In this document: positions 1 through 5,918 of the stretch, in pieces | Layout of the letters: every line of letters begins with the position of its first letter | Numbering within the stretch: position 1 is the first letter of the stretch | Source: Planctomycetota bacterium | Lineage (GTDB): Bacteria; Planctomycetota; Phycisphaerae; WQYP01 | DNA: 6,026 bases | Direction: 5' to 3' | NCBI GenBank assembly: GCA_021798635.1 | Contig: JAJZGH010000269.1 | Span: forward strand, 1-6,026 | Position numbers and translations under genes: made by a program | Notes under the pieces: generated by a model | Databases searched by the model: none | What the model was told of the DNA's origin: nothing | The model's input: the letters and a program-made list of their open reading frames with translations, nothing else

Positions 1-700
1 AATCGACTCCACCATCTTTATTTATTGGCCCGAGAAGATAAGTGGTATCGCGCCGAACGGGAATTATCCGCCATACATGTATCCAAGCCTGATCCGCCGC
101 GAGCAAGACCACGATTGCCACCAAAAGGCCAATGCTTATTTTTTTGCGCCGAGATTCCAGCAGCCTCAGCTTGGGCGGCTGCTCGCTAGTTGCAGGCGCT
201 GGCTGCCCTTGGATGCTAAGCACAGCACGGCGCAGAAACCACATCCGCACGGCCAGAAATAATAAAAGAGCCCATCCGACGGCCCTTCCGAGGACGGTAG
301 CGGTGATTATGTCTATGGAAAATGTGTAGAAAATTGGCGAGTGGTGTGACGGCATCCACCCCAGTGGCTGGCAGAGAAACAGGAGGTCTAACAAGCTTAG
401 CAGCCAATACGCCACGGCCAGTCCGAAACCGCAGTCCCCGCCGCCGCTAATCTTGCTTTCCTTGAAGAACCGCCGATAGCTGCGCGTCAATGGAAGCAGA
501 GTCACCAACGGTAACACCTGACTGAATATCCAGAATTGGAACGGCAGCAATAATAACCAGTTCAACCACGGCCAACGCATCCGAAACGGTTTTGGAATCG
601 CCCGTGCGGCCGCCCAAAATATCCAGACACAGAAAACAACACCTGCCGCAACCGTCAGCAACAGCGCCAGCACGATGACAAAAAGAACAGCCGTCACCAT
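1..700 (-). CDS. Multi-pass integral membrane protein, unrecognised, 3' end beyond the left edge
   Basis: I do not recognise this family. Reading the minus strand from ATG at 698-700 gives 233 codons without a stop, running off the window, so the C-terminus is missing. The translation starts MVTAVLFVIVLALLL and has about five hydrophobic stretches: residues ~4-31, ~45-71, ~92-111, ~124-155 and ~187-203. Basic loops separate them (RSYRRFFKESK near 73-83, LESRRKK at 181-187). The visible end, TTYLLGPINKDGGVD, follows the last membrane segment and probably begins an extracytoplasmic region. From memory, planctomycete envelope proteins often carry a similar 'GP-x-N-x-DG-x-x-DY' stretch after a membrane anchor, but this is a weak recollection. 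The start is supported by a GGAAG-like sequence 9 bases upstream, an in-frame stop at 740-742, and a possible promoter at 739-767. Small open frames on either strand within 77-767 lack membrane-protein character and look like shadows. Confidence 0.75.
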   Translation of the reverse strand, partial: MVTAVLFVIVLALLLTVAAGVVFCVWIFWAAARAIPKPFRMRWPWLNWLLLLPFQFWIFSQVLPLVTLLPLTRSYRRFFKESKISGGGDCGFGLAVAYWLLSLLDLLFLCQPLGWMPSHHSPIFYTFSIDIITATVLGRAVGWALLLFLAVRMWFLRRAVLSIQGQPAPATSEQPPKLRLLESRRKKISIGLLVAIVVLLAADQAWIHVWRIIPVRRDTTYLLGPINKDGGVD

Positions 701-738
701 ATCGTTCGCTTCCAAGGACAATGCCGCCGGTCCCGGTG

Positions 739-767
739 TTTACAATTGCGAGAAACAATAAACGCAA
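739..767 (-). promoter_or_regulatory. Possible sigma70-type promoter of the left-edge membrane protein gene
   Basis: On the minus strand TTGCGT (762-767) is followed by a 17-base AT-rich spacer and TGTAAA (739-744). Transcription would start near 732, giving a leader of about 30 bases before the ATG at 700. The -35 box matches the consensus at four of six positions and the spacing is ideal, but the -10 box is only a fair match. This is a pattern match only. Confidence 0.3.
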
Positions 768-885
768 TGTTACCTCAGTTGGGCTGGCCGGTCGAGCCGA
801 GGGCGTCGCGCGAAACCGGGGAGCATGAAAGACGTTAATTCACAAGAGGAAGCGGAGGTAAGGGGAGGACGGACGGCGGGGGGGG

Positions 886-2385
886 TTACGGGGTCGGCCG
901 CTTCCAGCGCTGCAGCAGCAGGGCACCGATTCGGCGGGCGGTGCGGTAGCGATTCAATGAAATAGTGCGGTTTACGACATACTTTTTTCCGTTAAACATG
1001 ATGGTTTGCGGACTGTGGCCTTTGGGCAGGGGTTCAAGGTTGGTCCAGTGAACCAACATGTTCCGCAGTGGGGCGGAGGGGTGTAGTTTCCATAGTTCAT
1101 GCAGCATGGTGAGTTCCACGGTAACGCTTGGATCCGTCAGTAGCCGATGCACCAACCAGACCTGTTCGGTGCCGTGCAATTTTGGGGCAATTGCCGCGGC
1201 ATGTAACCGTTGGCGGCGCTGTTGTGACATCACCAGGCGCAGGAGTTCCACATCCTGCGTGCGGAATCGCGCCCAATTAAATAGAGCCTGCCGTTGTTGC
1301 GGCGGAAGCTGCGAAACAAGATAAATCCATCGAGACATCGCGGCATTGAAGGCCATAATTTGGGATAGCTGCTTCTGCCATGGCATGACAGTCGCCATCG
1401 TGATCAGCGTGCGGTATTCAGCCGCCAAAGCTGCTTTGACTGATTTTGCCGATGCATCGGCACGCACCAGCGTGGCCATCGCTTTACGCAAAGACTTCAT
1501 CCGCGTTTTTATCTCCGCCCGATCACTTTTTACACGGCCATGATCTATCGCGGCCGCCGGCATGGACGCTGCGGCACTTTCCAGCGGCTGTGTGGCGACC
1601 TGGGCTGGTGCTGTTGTTGGCAGGCTCCATCGCGCTAAAAGTGCCGTGGCGAATTGTCGGGTGTCAGTCAAATGGGTTTGCCGGTTCATGCGATAGAGGA
1701 CAGGTGTGCCATTTACCGCGTCGCGACCAAACAGAAACATTTTCCAGCGTCGCGGTTTGGCCAAGCTATTCACGCTTTTCTCTGTGGCCCATTGCCGCAG
1801 AAGGACCATTTCCGCAGATGTGGGCCGCCGATCATAAAGGGCCGGCATCACCGATAAACGCACGACAAAAACCGGATCCTGTAACAATCGCATGATCAGG
1901 GCATCGGCGAACGGGCCGGCCCTTTTTGCCAGAGCGTGTGAGGCGGCAATGCGTTGAAAGGACCATCTGGAAAATACGTGATTGACAAGCGGCAAGTTGA
2001 CTCCGCGTAAACCCCAGTTGAACAGGGCCACGCGGCCCGAGCGGGGAAATGTCATCACGGCCTCGGCCCATCGACCTAGCCGGGCGTTATACCGCAGCAC
2101 AGAACGCAATTGTGGGGACGGCTGCTGCGGCAGGGCGGCCGTATCGCTTAAGCGTCCCAAGATTTTAGCCAAGGCTTCCTCAATAAGTGCGGTGCGCGTT
2201 ACGCGGCCGGTTCCGGGAGGTACGGCACGATTCAGCGCTTTCTGATACGTGACAACTGCGGAATCCGGCAGGCTGTAAACATTCCGCATCAGCGGCCAAA
2301 GCCACAGCGCCAGAACTACCAGCACAATGGGAATCGTTACCAGCGCTGTGGAAAGTACCCAAGATTTGTCTTCCCGGTTTGGCAC
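886..2385 (-). CDS. Membrane-anchored hypothetical protein with a duplicated ~160-residue helical unit
   Basis: Function unknown. I chose GTG at 2383-2385 because a GGAG ribosome-binding site (2394-2397) lies 8 bases upstream. The alternative GTG at 2392-2394 overlaps that GGAG and would have no site of its own. The product is 499 residues. One hydrophobic segment (~9-33) anchors the N-terminus, and the rest looks soluble, helical, basic and rich in Arg, Trp, Leu and Ala. Two regions, ~93-256 and ~340-497, align with each other: N100/N347, RW at 105-106/352-353, ALFNW at 120-124/367-371, RLLxDP at 166-171/414-419, P188/P436, W199/W447, YxxNR at 231/469 and a final RW at 252-253/493-494. An Ala-rich linker with a possible helix (~280-325) joins them. 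The gene starts 31 bases after the EVE gene stop, so co-transcription is likely. I see no catalytic motif; the repeats could be a binding scaffold (inference). Confidence 0.85.
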   Translation of the reverse strand: MPNREDKSWVLSTALVTIPIVLVVLALWLWPLMRNVYSLPDSAVVTYQKALNRAVPPGTGRVTRTALIEEALAKILGRLSDTAALPQQPSPQLRSVLRYNARLGRWAEAVMTFPRSGRVALFNWGLRGVNLPLVNHVFSRWSFQRIAASHALAKRAGPFADALIMRLLQDPVFVVRLSVMPALYDRRPTSAEMVLLRQWATEKSVNSLAKPRRWKMFLFGRDAVNGTPVLYRMNRQTHLTDTRQFATALLARWSLPTTAPAQVATQPLESAAASMPAAAIDHGRVKSDRAEIKTRMKSLRKAMATLVRADASAKSVKAALAAEYRTLITMATVMPWQKQLSQIMAFNAAMSRWIYLVSQLPPQQRQALFNWARFRTQDVELLRLVMSQQRRQRLHAAAIAPKLHGTEQVWLVHRLLTDPSVTVELTMLHELWKLHPSAPLRNMLVHWTNLEPLPKGHSPQTIMFNGKKYVVNRTISLNRYRTARRIGALLLQRWKRPTP

Positions 2386-2416
2386 CGTTGTCACTCCATT
2401 GACGCAAAAGATTGCA

Positions 2417-2836
2417 TTACTTTGTCGGGGGCTGTTCGGCCATGGTTAAAATTATTTTCCAAATGTCCTCCGGCACCGGCATAACCGATAATCGGCCAAG
2501 CCGGGGCAGTTCCCACTGCGCCAGGCGCGGTTGCGATTTGACGGCGGCCAGCGTGACGGCAAAGCGCAATTGTGCGCCCGGTTTAATATCCACCACGGCC
2601 TGTTTGGGGTTGTCGCCCTTGGGATCAGCGTATGCGTCTGATGCCGCCACCGCCAGTCCCACGATGGCCTTTTCTGTGCCGGTGTGATAAATCATCAGGG
2701 TGTCACCTTTTTTTATTTGCCGCAGGTATATCAACGCCAGATTATTATTAACGCCGTCCCAGATCGTTTTGCCGTCACGCAGCAAATTCTTAAAACTGTA
2801 ATCATCCGGTTCTGTTTTTAGAAGCCATTTGGCCAT
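2417..2836 (-). CDS. EVE-domain protein (THYN1/DUF55-like)
   Basis: The 139-residue product is essentially one EVE domain (PUA-like fold, related to YTH and ASCH). Family-typical segments are the start MAKWLLKTEPDDYSF, WDGV at 26-29, the NLALxxLRQIKKGD stretch at 32-45, IYHTGTEKAIVG at 49-60, a VDIKPG segment near 82-87 and the C-terminal RLSVMP at 115-120. The length suits a single-domain member. EVE domains are cytoplasmic and are proposed to recognise modified bases in DNA or RNA; fused versions occur in modification-dependent restriction, but there is no nuclease, McrB or helicase partner here, so a housekeeping or RNA-linked role is more likely (inference). AGGA 8-9 bases before the ATG supports this start. 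The gene lies 84 bases downstream of ricT and 31 bases before the next start, all on one strand. Confidence 0.9.
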   Translation of the reverse strand: MAKWLLKTEPDDYSFKNLLRDGKTIWDGVNNNLALIYLRQIKKGDTLMIYHTGTEKAIVGLAVAASDAYADPKGDNPKQAVVDIKPGAQLRFAVTLAAVKSQPRLAQWELPRLGRLSVMPVPEDIWKIILTMAEQPPTK

Positions 2837-2920
2837 GGGTTAGTTCCTCGTACTTAGGGATTGGAAATCAACGGACCCTCGGCACCGTCCGAAGCCGGTG
2901 GGTATGGTTTTCAACATTCA

Positions 2921-4198
2921 TCATGGATCCGTTGGCGGTGGCTTGGACGGCGGCGCGTTGGGACCGGCACTGGGTTTGGGTCGCGGTGGCTGGTTCTGCC
3001 CTCGGCGCGGTTGATTTCGCGGGCCGGCATTGCGGGAATGTTTGCCATGGCCGCCGGAGTTCTGATTGCCGGCGTTGCGCTGTGGTGGCTTGCCGGATTT
3101 ATCGGGCTGGCCTGGGGGTGGGGCAGCGGGCGGTCTATTTTGCGGGCCCGCAGTGGGACGATTTTGCCCCTGATCGCCGGGTTTTCGCATGGTTTGGCCG
3201 GGACGTGGCAGCTCCGGGGCGAGATTTTCGCCGTCACCGGGAAATTGCTGCGCCCGTCCGTCGGAATTCAACGGTTTTGGCAAATCAAAGGCTACAATAT
3301 TTTCCATCGGCACCGCTGCCCGATTGCCGTTGTCATATTCCACCAGTACCAACTGGGTCAGAATTTGGCCGTCCATCACCCAGGCTTCACCCTCGGCAGT
3401 GCGAACCCGGGAATGTTTCCGGGGCAGTCGCTTGCGCAAATCTTCATAGGTTTCGTCTTCATAACGCAGGCAGCACATCAGGCGTCCACAGCGACCGCTG
3501 ATTTTTGCCGGGTCCAGCGTGGCTTTCTGCACTTTGGCGGAGCGCATGGAAATCGGCGTAAGCACCTTGAGAAATTGTTTGCAGCAGCAGTGTTGGCCAC
3601 ATTTTTCATAATCCGCCACCAGCCGGGCCTCATCGCGTGCGCCTACTTGCCGCAGATCAATGCGCGCGCGCAACTGATGCGCCATGTCCCGCACTAAAGA
3701 CCGGAAATCCACGCGGTGTTCGCTGAGAAAATAAAAGACTACCTTTTCGCCGCCTAAGAGGAATTCCACATCCACAATTTTCATCGGAACACGGTGCACT
3801 TCCACCATGCTGCGGGATACTTTCAGGAATTGCCCACGCTGGCTGTCGAGGCGGGCCTGCTCGGCAATATCTTGCGCGGTGGCCACGCGCAGAACGCGGC
3901 CGCTGTCCGAAAATGGAAAATCTTTCCCGCCCGACTGATCAATATAATCCAGCATTTTGTCGCGCGTGATGGATTTGTTGCACCCGCCGTTGCCGCAGAC
4001 GGTGGTCAGCATCTCCGCCATTTCCACGCCCCGGCTGGAGCGCACGACCACGCGCGACCCGCACCCCACTTTTTCTTTTACATCACTTTGAAATTCGCCG
4101 ATGAGCTTCAGGTAGCCGTAGCGCACCACCATGGTTTTCGGCGGAGGCGGATCCGGAACCACCGGTTCCAGCGGCATAATTTCAAGCGATATCGGCAT
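2921..4198 (-). CDS. ricT: RicT/YaaT-like PSP1 domain protein with a long disordered C-terminal tail
   Basis: The PSP1 C-terminal domain is at about residues 100-187 of 425 (MKIVDVEFLLGGEKVVFYF, then the RIDLRQVGARDEAR block). Two cysteine clusters follow: C200-x4-C205-C206 with an extra C204, and C237-x4-C242-C243 in SGRCGRLMCCLRYE. In Bacillus subtilis RicT (YaaT) the matching cysteines help bind iron-sulfur clusters in the RicA-RicF-RicT complex, which steers RNase Y-dependent mRNA maturation. C68 and C73 are additional candidate ligands. Known homologues are about 275 residues; here residues ~307-425 form an extra tail of Pro, Gly, Asn, Gln, Arg and Lys, probably disordered and possibly RNA-binding (inference). 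The first ~22 residues (PVVPDPPPP) are also non-conserved, and family similarity begins near M23. I kept ATG 4196-4198 because GAG lies about 5 bases upstream and M23 has no visible ribosome-binding site. RicA and RicF are not in the window. Confidence 0.92.
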   Translation of the reverse strand: MPISLEIMPLEPVVPDPPPPKTMVVRYGYLKLIGEFQSDVKEKVGCGSRVVVRSSRGVEMAEMLTTVCGNGGCNKSITRDKMLDYIDQSGGKDFPFSDSGRVLRVATAQDIAEQARLDSQRGQFLKVSRSMVEVHRVPMKIVDVEFLLGGEKVVFYFLSEHRVDFRSLVRDMAHQLRARIDLRQVGARDEARLVADYEKCGQHCCCKQFLKVLTPISMRSAKVQKATLDPAKISGRCGRLMCCLRYEDETYEDLRKRLPRKHSRVRTAEGEAWVMDGQILTQLVLVEYDNGNRAAVPMENIVAFDLPKPLNSDGRAQQFPGDGENLAPELPRPGQTMRKPGDQGQNRPTAGPQNRPPAAPPPGQPDKSGKPPQRNAGNQNSGGHGKHSRNAGPRNQPRRGQNQPPRPKPSAGPNAPPSKPPPTDP

Positions 4199-4220
4199 AG
4201 CTTCTCGTCCGATCAGATGG

Positions 4221-4280
4221 CCACGCGGAAGAACAAAACAACATACAGCAAAACGTATTGTAATCGCCTTCCACGCGGAA
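4221..4280. repeat. Spaced 10-bp direct repeat in the ricT leader, possible operator pair
   Basis: CCACGCGGAA occurs at 4221-4230 and again at 4271-4280, exactly 50 bases apart, close to five helical turns. On the ricT strand it reads TTCCGCGTGG. The upstream copy extends to TTCC-N4-GGAA (4269-4280), a partial dyad. One copy would sit in the promoter spacer and the other about 20 bases after the start of transcription, if the -10 box at 4257-4262 is real. Binding by a regulator is inference. Confidence 0.4.
4257..4262 (-). promoter_or_regulatory. Possible -10 box for ricT
   Basis: TACAAT on the minus strand matches TATAAT at five of six positions and lies about 58 bases before the ricT ATG. 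No good -35 hexamer is found at the usual 16-18 base distance (TGTCAT at 17). It would need an activator or be a chance match. Confidence 0.25.
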
Positions 4281-4295
4281 TGACACCGCAGGGTA

Positions 4296-4316
4296 GGTTA
4301 CAGGTTACAGGTTACA
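4296..4316. repeat. Triple tandem heptamer (GGTTACA)x3
   Basis: Three perfect copies of GGTTACA stand head to tail, followed by one more G. On the minus (ricT) strand this reads TGTAACC three times. It lies about 100 bases upstream of the ricT start and upstream of the possible -10 box. Such short perfect arrays can change copy number by slippage; a regulatory effect is possible but not shown. Confidence 0.85.
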
Positions 4317-4394
4317 GCCGCGGCCCCAAATGTTAGCCGCCGGGGTTTACCCGCCAAGAAAAATTGCCGTGCCCCTGGAAGAATGTTCCGGGCG

Positions 4395-5312
4395 TTATAC
4401 CCCGCTGGGGAGCTTTTCCCGCGCCGCAGTCGTTGCACGGGGCGCTGTATTTTCGCTGTGGCGCGCGTAATGATGAAATGCGCTGGTGAGCTGCCGAGTA
4501 ATCGGGCCGACTTTGCCGTCACCAATCAGGCGTTTATCCACACTGGTTACAGGCACCACTTCCGCACCCGTGCCGGTGAGGAAACATTCATCGGCCGTGT
4601 ATAAATCATAACGCGTGAGATTCGATTGCCGGGTTGGAATACCGGCGGCCACCGCCAGTTCCAGCACCACTTCACGCGTGATGCCCAGAAGTATGCCACT
4701 TTCTTCCGCCGGTGTTAACAATTGACCGTCGCGCACAATAAAAATATTATCAGCCGTGCATTCGCAGATAAAGCCCAGCGGGTTGAGCATCACGGCCTCG
4801 GGCACGCCGGCATCAATGGCTTCCCATTTGGCCATGATGTTATTGAGATAATTGAGACTTTTAATTCTCGGGGATAATGCGGCGGCGGCAATGCGCGGCG
4901 TACTGGCGGTAATAATGGCCATGCCGTTACGGTACGTTTCTTCCGAATACATTTTAATGGAATCGGCGATGATAAAAATCGAGGGGTTGCTACAAGTCGC
5001 CGGTGATATGCCCAAGGCCCCCACGCCGCGTGTCACCAGCAGGCGGATATAAGAATCGGTAAGCTTGTTGGCCTGCAGTGTGGCCGCCACCGCTTCGCCC
5101 ATATCATGCTGAGAAAGGGGGATCTCCAGCCGAATCGCCTTGGCGGAGTTGTAGAGCCTTTTAAGATGATCAGCCAGGCGGAAAACCCGCCCATTGTATT
5201 GCCGCAGGCCTTCAAATACGCCGTCGCCATACAGCAGCCCGTGATCAAACACGCTCACCGCCGCCTGCTCCATAGGAACCAGCCGCCCGTCCATCCAAAC
5301 CGTTTTGCTCAT
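4395..5312 (-). CDS. ilvE: Branched-chain amino acid aminotransferase (IlvE-type, PLP fold type IV)
   Basis: The 305-residue product should catalyse reversible transamination between leucine, isoleucine or valine and 2-oxoglutarate, the last step of their synthesis, in the cytoplasm with pyridoxal phosphate. Visible landmarks are the N-terminal WMDGRLVP and LLYGDGVFEGLR (26-37), LLVTRGVGALG (91-101), the PLP-binding K151 in SPRIKSLNYLNN, E184 in ECTADNIF (expected to contact the pyridine nitrogen), SGILLGITR (205-213), and FLTGTGAEVVPV followed by IGDGKVGPITRQL. Length and motifs fit BCAT; the related D-amino acid transaminase and aminodeoxychorismate lyase are less likely given TRGVG. The frame stays open 37 codons further upstream (to 5423), but family similarity starts at this Met, AGGCGG lies about 8 bases before it, and a strong promoter at 5350-5378 would place the transcript start downstream of the alternative ATGs. 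The last ~20 residues are non-conserved. Confidence 0.95.
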   Translation of the reverse strand: MSKTVWMDGRLVPMEQAAVSVFDHGLLYGDGVFEGLRQYNGRVFRLADHLKRLYNSAKAIRLEIPLSQHDMGEAVAATLQANKLTDSYIRLLVTRGVGALGISPATCSNPSIFIIADSIKMYSEETYRNGMAIITASTPRIAAAALSPRIKSLNYLNNIMAKWEAIDAGVPEAVMLNPLGFICECTADNIFIVRDGQLLTPAEESGILLGITREVVLELAVAAGIPTRQSNLTRYDLYTADECFLTGTGAEVVPVTSVDKRLIGDGKVGPITRQLTSAFHHYARHSENTAPRATTAAREKLPSGV

Positions 5313-5349
5313 AACCGAACCGCCTGTTCCTGAAGTTACAGAACCCATC

Positions 5350-5378
5350 ATTTTAATCGGGCGCGGCACGGGAAGCAA
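5350..5378 (-). promoter_or_regulatory. Sigma70-type promoter of ilvE
   Basis: On the minus strand TTGCTT (5373-5378), a 17-base spacer and TAAAAT (5350-5355) form a good match to the -35/-10 consensus. Transcription would begin near 5343, leaving a leader of about 30 bases before the ilvE ATG at 5312. This agrees with the start chosen from family similarity. Confidence 0.5.
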
Positions 5379-5422
5379 AAAACCAGAAGTACGCGGCAAG
5401 CGATACAAAGATCGCTCTTTCA

Positions 5423-5451
5423 TTTACGCTGTTATGAGGGATCATTATGAT
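5423..5451 (+). promoter_or_regulatory. Sigma70-type promoter of the small membrane protein gene, with a dyad over the -10 box
   Basis: TTTACG (5423-5428), a 17-base spacer and TATGAT (5446-5451) match the consensus at four and five of six positions. Transcription would start near 5458. The -10 box overlaps the 11-base palindrome ATCATTATGAT (5441-5451), which could be a small operator, although a dyad this short can also arise by chance. The promoter points away from that of ilvE, with 44 bases between the two. Confidence 0.5.
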
Positions 5452-5492
5452 TTGTTGAGCCTTACCGATCTCGCGAAAAAGGAATGATTGAT

Positions 5493-5918
5493 ATGAATGG
5501 CTGTAGAGTTCTTAAGATTGCTGTGGTGCTTAATACGTTCGCCTTGGTCGTATCTCTTGGCTTCGTGGTGCGGGAATACCGGCTTAACTGCTTATGGCAG
5601 CAACAAACCTTTGGACTCGCCGGCTATATGGGTGCCGAACGCGCGCTACATGATTTTCGGCAAGGTAAGCTTCGGATATTCAAGATCGCAGGTGCCAGTG
5701 ACAACGATAAATTTTCCGGCAAATCAGACGGTCCCTTCCAGATTTGGATCTCCGCTTATTTTCCATCGCTCGGGTACCCCGAACTGTACGCAACTAATCA
5801 AATGGTGAGGGTTTACAACGCAAAGATGAGGTTTATGCACAAGCATCCGCAGCAATTTCTGGGCCTTGCACCCCTGCGAGGGGTGCAAGGCCGCATCGCC
5901 CCGCCGAGGAGCCGATAA
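5493..5918 (+). CDS. Small single-pass membrane protein, hypothetical
   Basis: Family not recognised. From ATG 5493 the product is 141 residues. AAAGGA (5478-5483) lies 9 bases before this ATG; the in-frame ATG at 5484 directly abuts that site, so 5493 is preferred. Residues ~6-26 are hydrophobic (LKIAVVLNTFALVVSLGFVV) and should form an N-terminal membrane anchor or uncleaved signal. The remaining ~110 residues are soluble, with aromatic and charged stretches such as ALHDFRQGKLRIFKIAG and IWISAYFPSLGYPELYATNQ, and no recognisable active site. The last ~18 residues, from G124 on, are encoded by a perfect inverted repeat (5862-5892) and a following Arg/Pro-rich tail, so the natural C-terminus may have been replaced. 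The gene diverges from ilvE with its own promoter. An open minus-strand frame overlaps its 3' half but reads less like a protein. Confidence 0.7.
   Translation: MNGCRVLKIAVVLNTFALVVSLGFVVREYRLNCLWQQQTFGLAGYMGAERALHDFRQGKLRIFKIAGASDNDKFSGKSDGPFQIWISAYFPSLGYPELYATNQMVRVYNAKMRFMHKHPQQFLGLAPLRGVQGRIAPPRSR
5862..5892. repeat. Perfect 14-bp inverted repeat with 3-base loop
   Basis: GGCCTTGCACCCCT (5862-5875), loop GCG (5876-5878) and AGGGGTGCAAGGCC (5879-5892) pair without mismatch, 14 bp on each arm. It lies inside the 3' end of the plus-strand gene, 24 bases before its stop codon. No T-run follows on either strand, so it is not a standard intrinsic terminator. It resembles a REP-like or other small palindromic repeat inserted at a gene end; whether it recurs in the genome cannot be seen here. 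Confidence 0.85.

Larger units (their letters stand above)
4199..4394. other. Repeat-bearing intergenic region between ilvE and ricT
   Basis: This 196-base gap has no convincing gene. Going towards ricT it holds three tandem GGTTACA units (4296-4316), two exact copies of CCACGCGGAA (4221-4230 and 4271-4280) and a possible -10 box (4257-4262, minus strand). A weak stem (4373-4392) lies just past the ilvE stop with a short T-run on the minus strand about 9 bases further on. It is too far from the stem to call a terminator with confidence. Confidence 0.6.

Noticed and set aside
447..767. Minus-strand frame of 106 codons starting at TTG
   Set aside because: It overlaps the membrane protein frame that starts at 700 and continues open to the edge; it has no coherent membrane segments and starts with a rare codon inside the likely promoter.
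2417..2836. EVE protein as part of a modification-dependent restriction or defence system
   Set aside because: No HNH nuclease, McrB-like ATPase, methylase or helicase is adjacent, and the neighbours look like housekeeping genes.
2837..2920. Imperfect stem between ricT and the EVE gene as terminator or riboswitch
   Set aside because: Only about six pairs including a G-T pair, with no T-run and no conserved aptamer features.
2861..3697. Long plus-strand open frame of 278 codons antisense to ricT
   Set aside because: It lies entirely opposite a well-supported RicT gene and its composition (Gly/Trp/Arg-rich) is what GC-rich antisense frames give. It has no family resemblance.
3794..4336. Plus-strand frame of 180 codons over the ricT 5' end and intergenic region
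   Set aside because: His- and Arg-rich antisense shadow of the conserved RicT N-terminal half; no ribosome-binding site or known motif.
4356..4392. Stem-loop after the ilvE stop as an intrinsic terminator
   Set aside because: The stem is short (7 bp with a bulge) and the T-run on the minus strand starts about 9 bases beyond it, so it does not fit the usual form.
4545..4553. Further GGTTACAG-like sequences in ilvE (4545) and its leader (5335)
   Set aside because: Single short copies; the one in ilvE simply encodes conserved protein sequence. They do not extend the tandem array.
5313..5423. N-terminal extension of IlvE to an ATG at 5421-5423
   Set aside because: Family similarity begins at the Met at 5312, and the extension would cross the promoter at 5350-5378.
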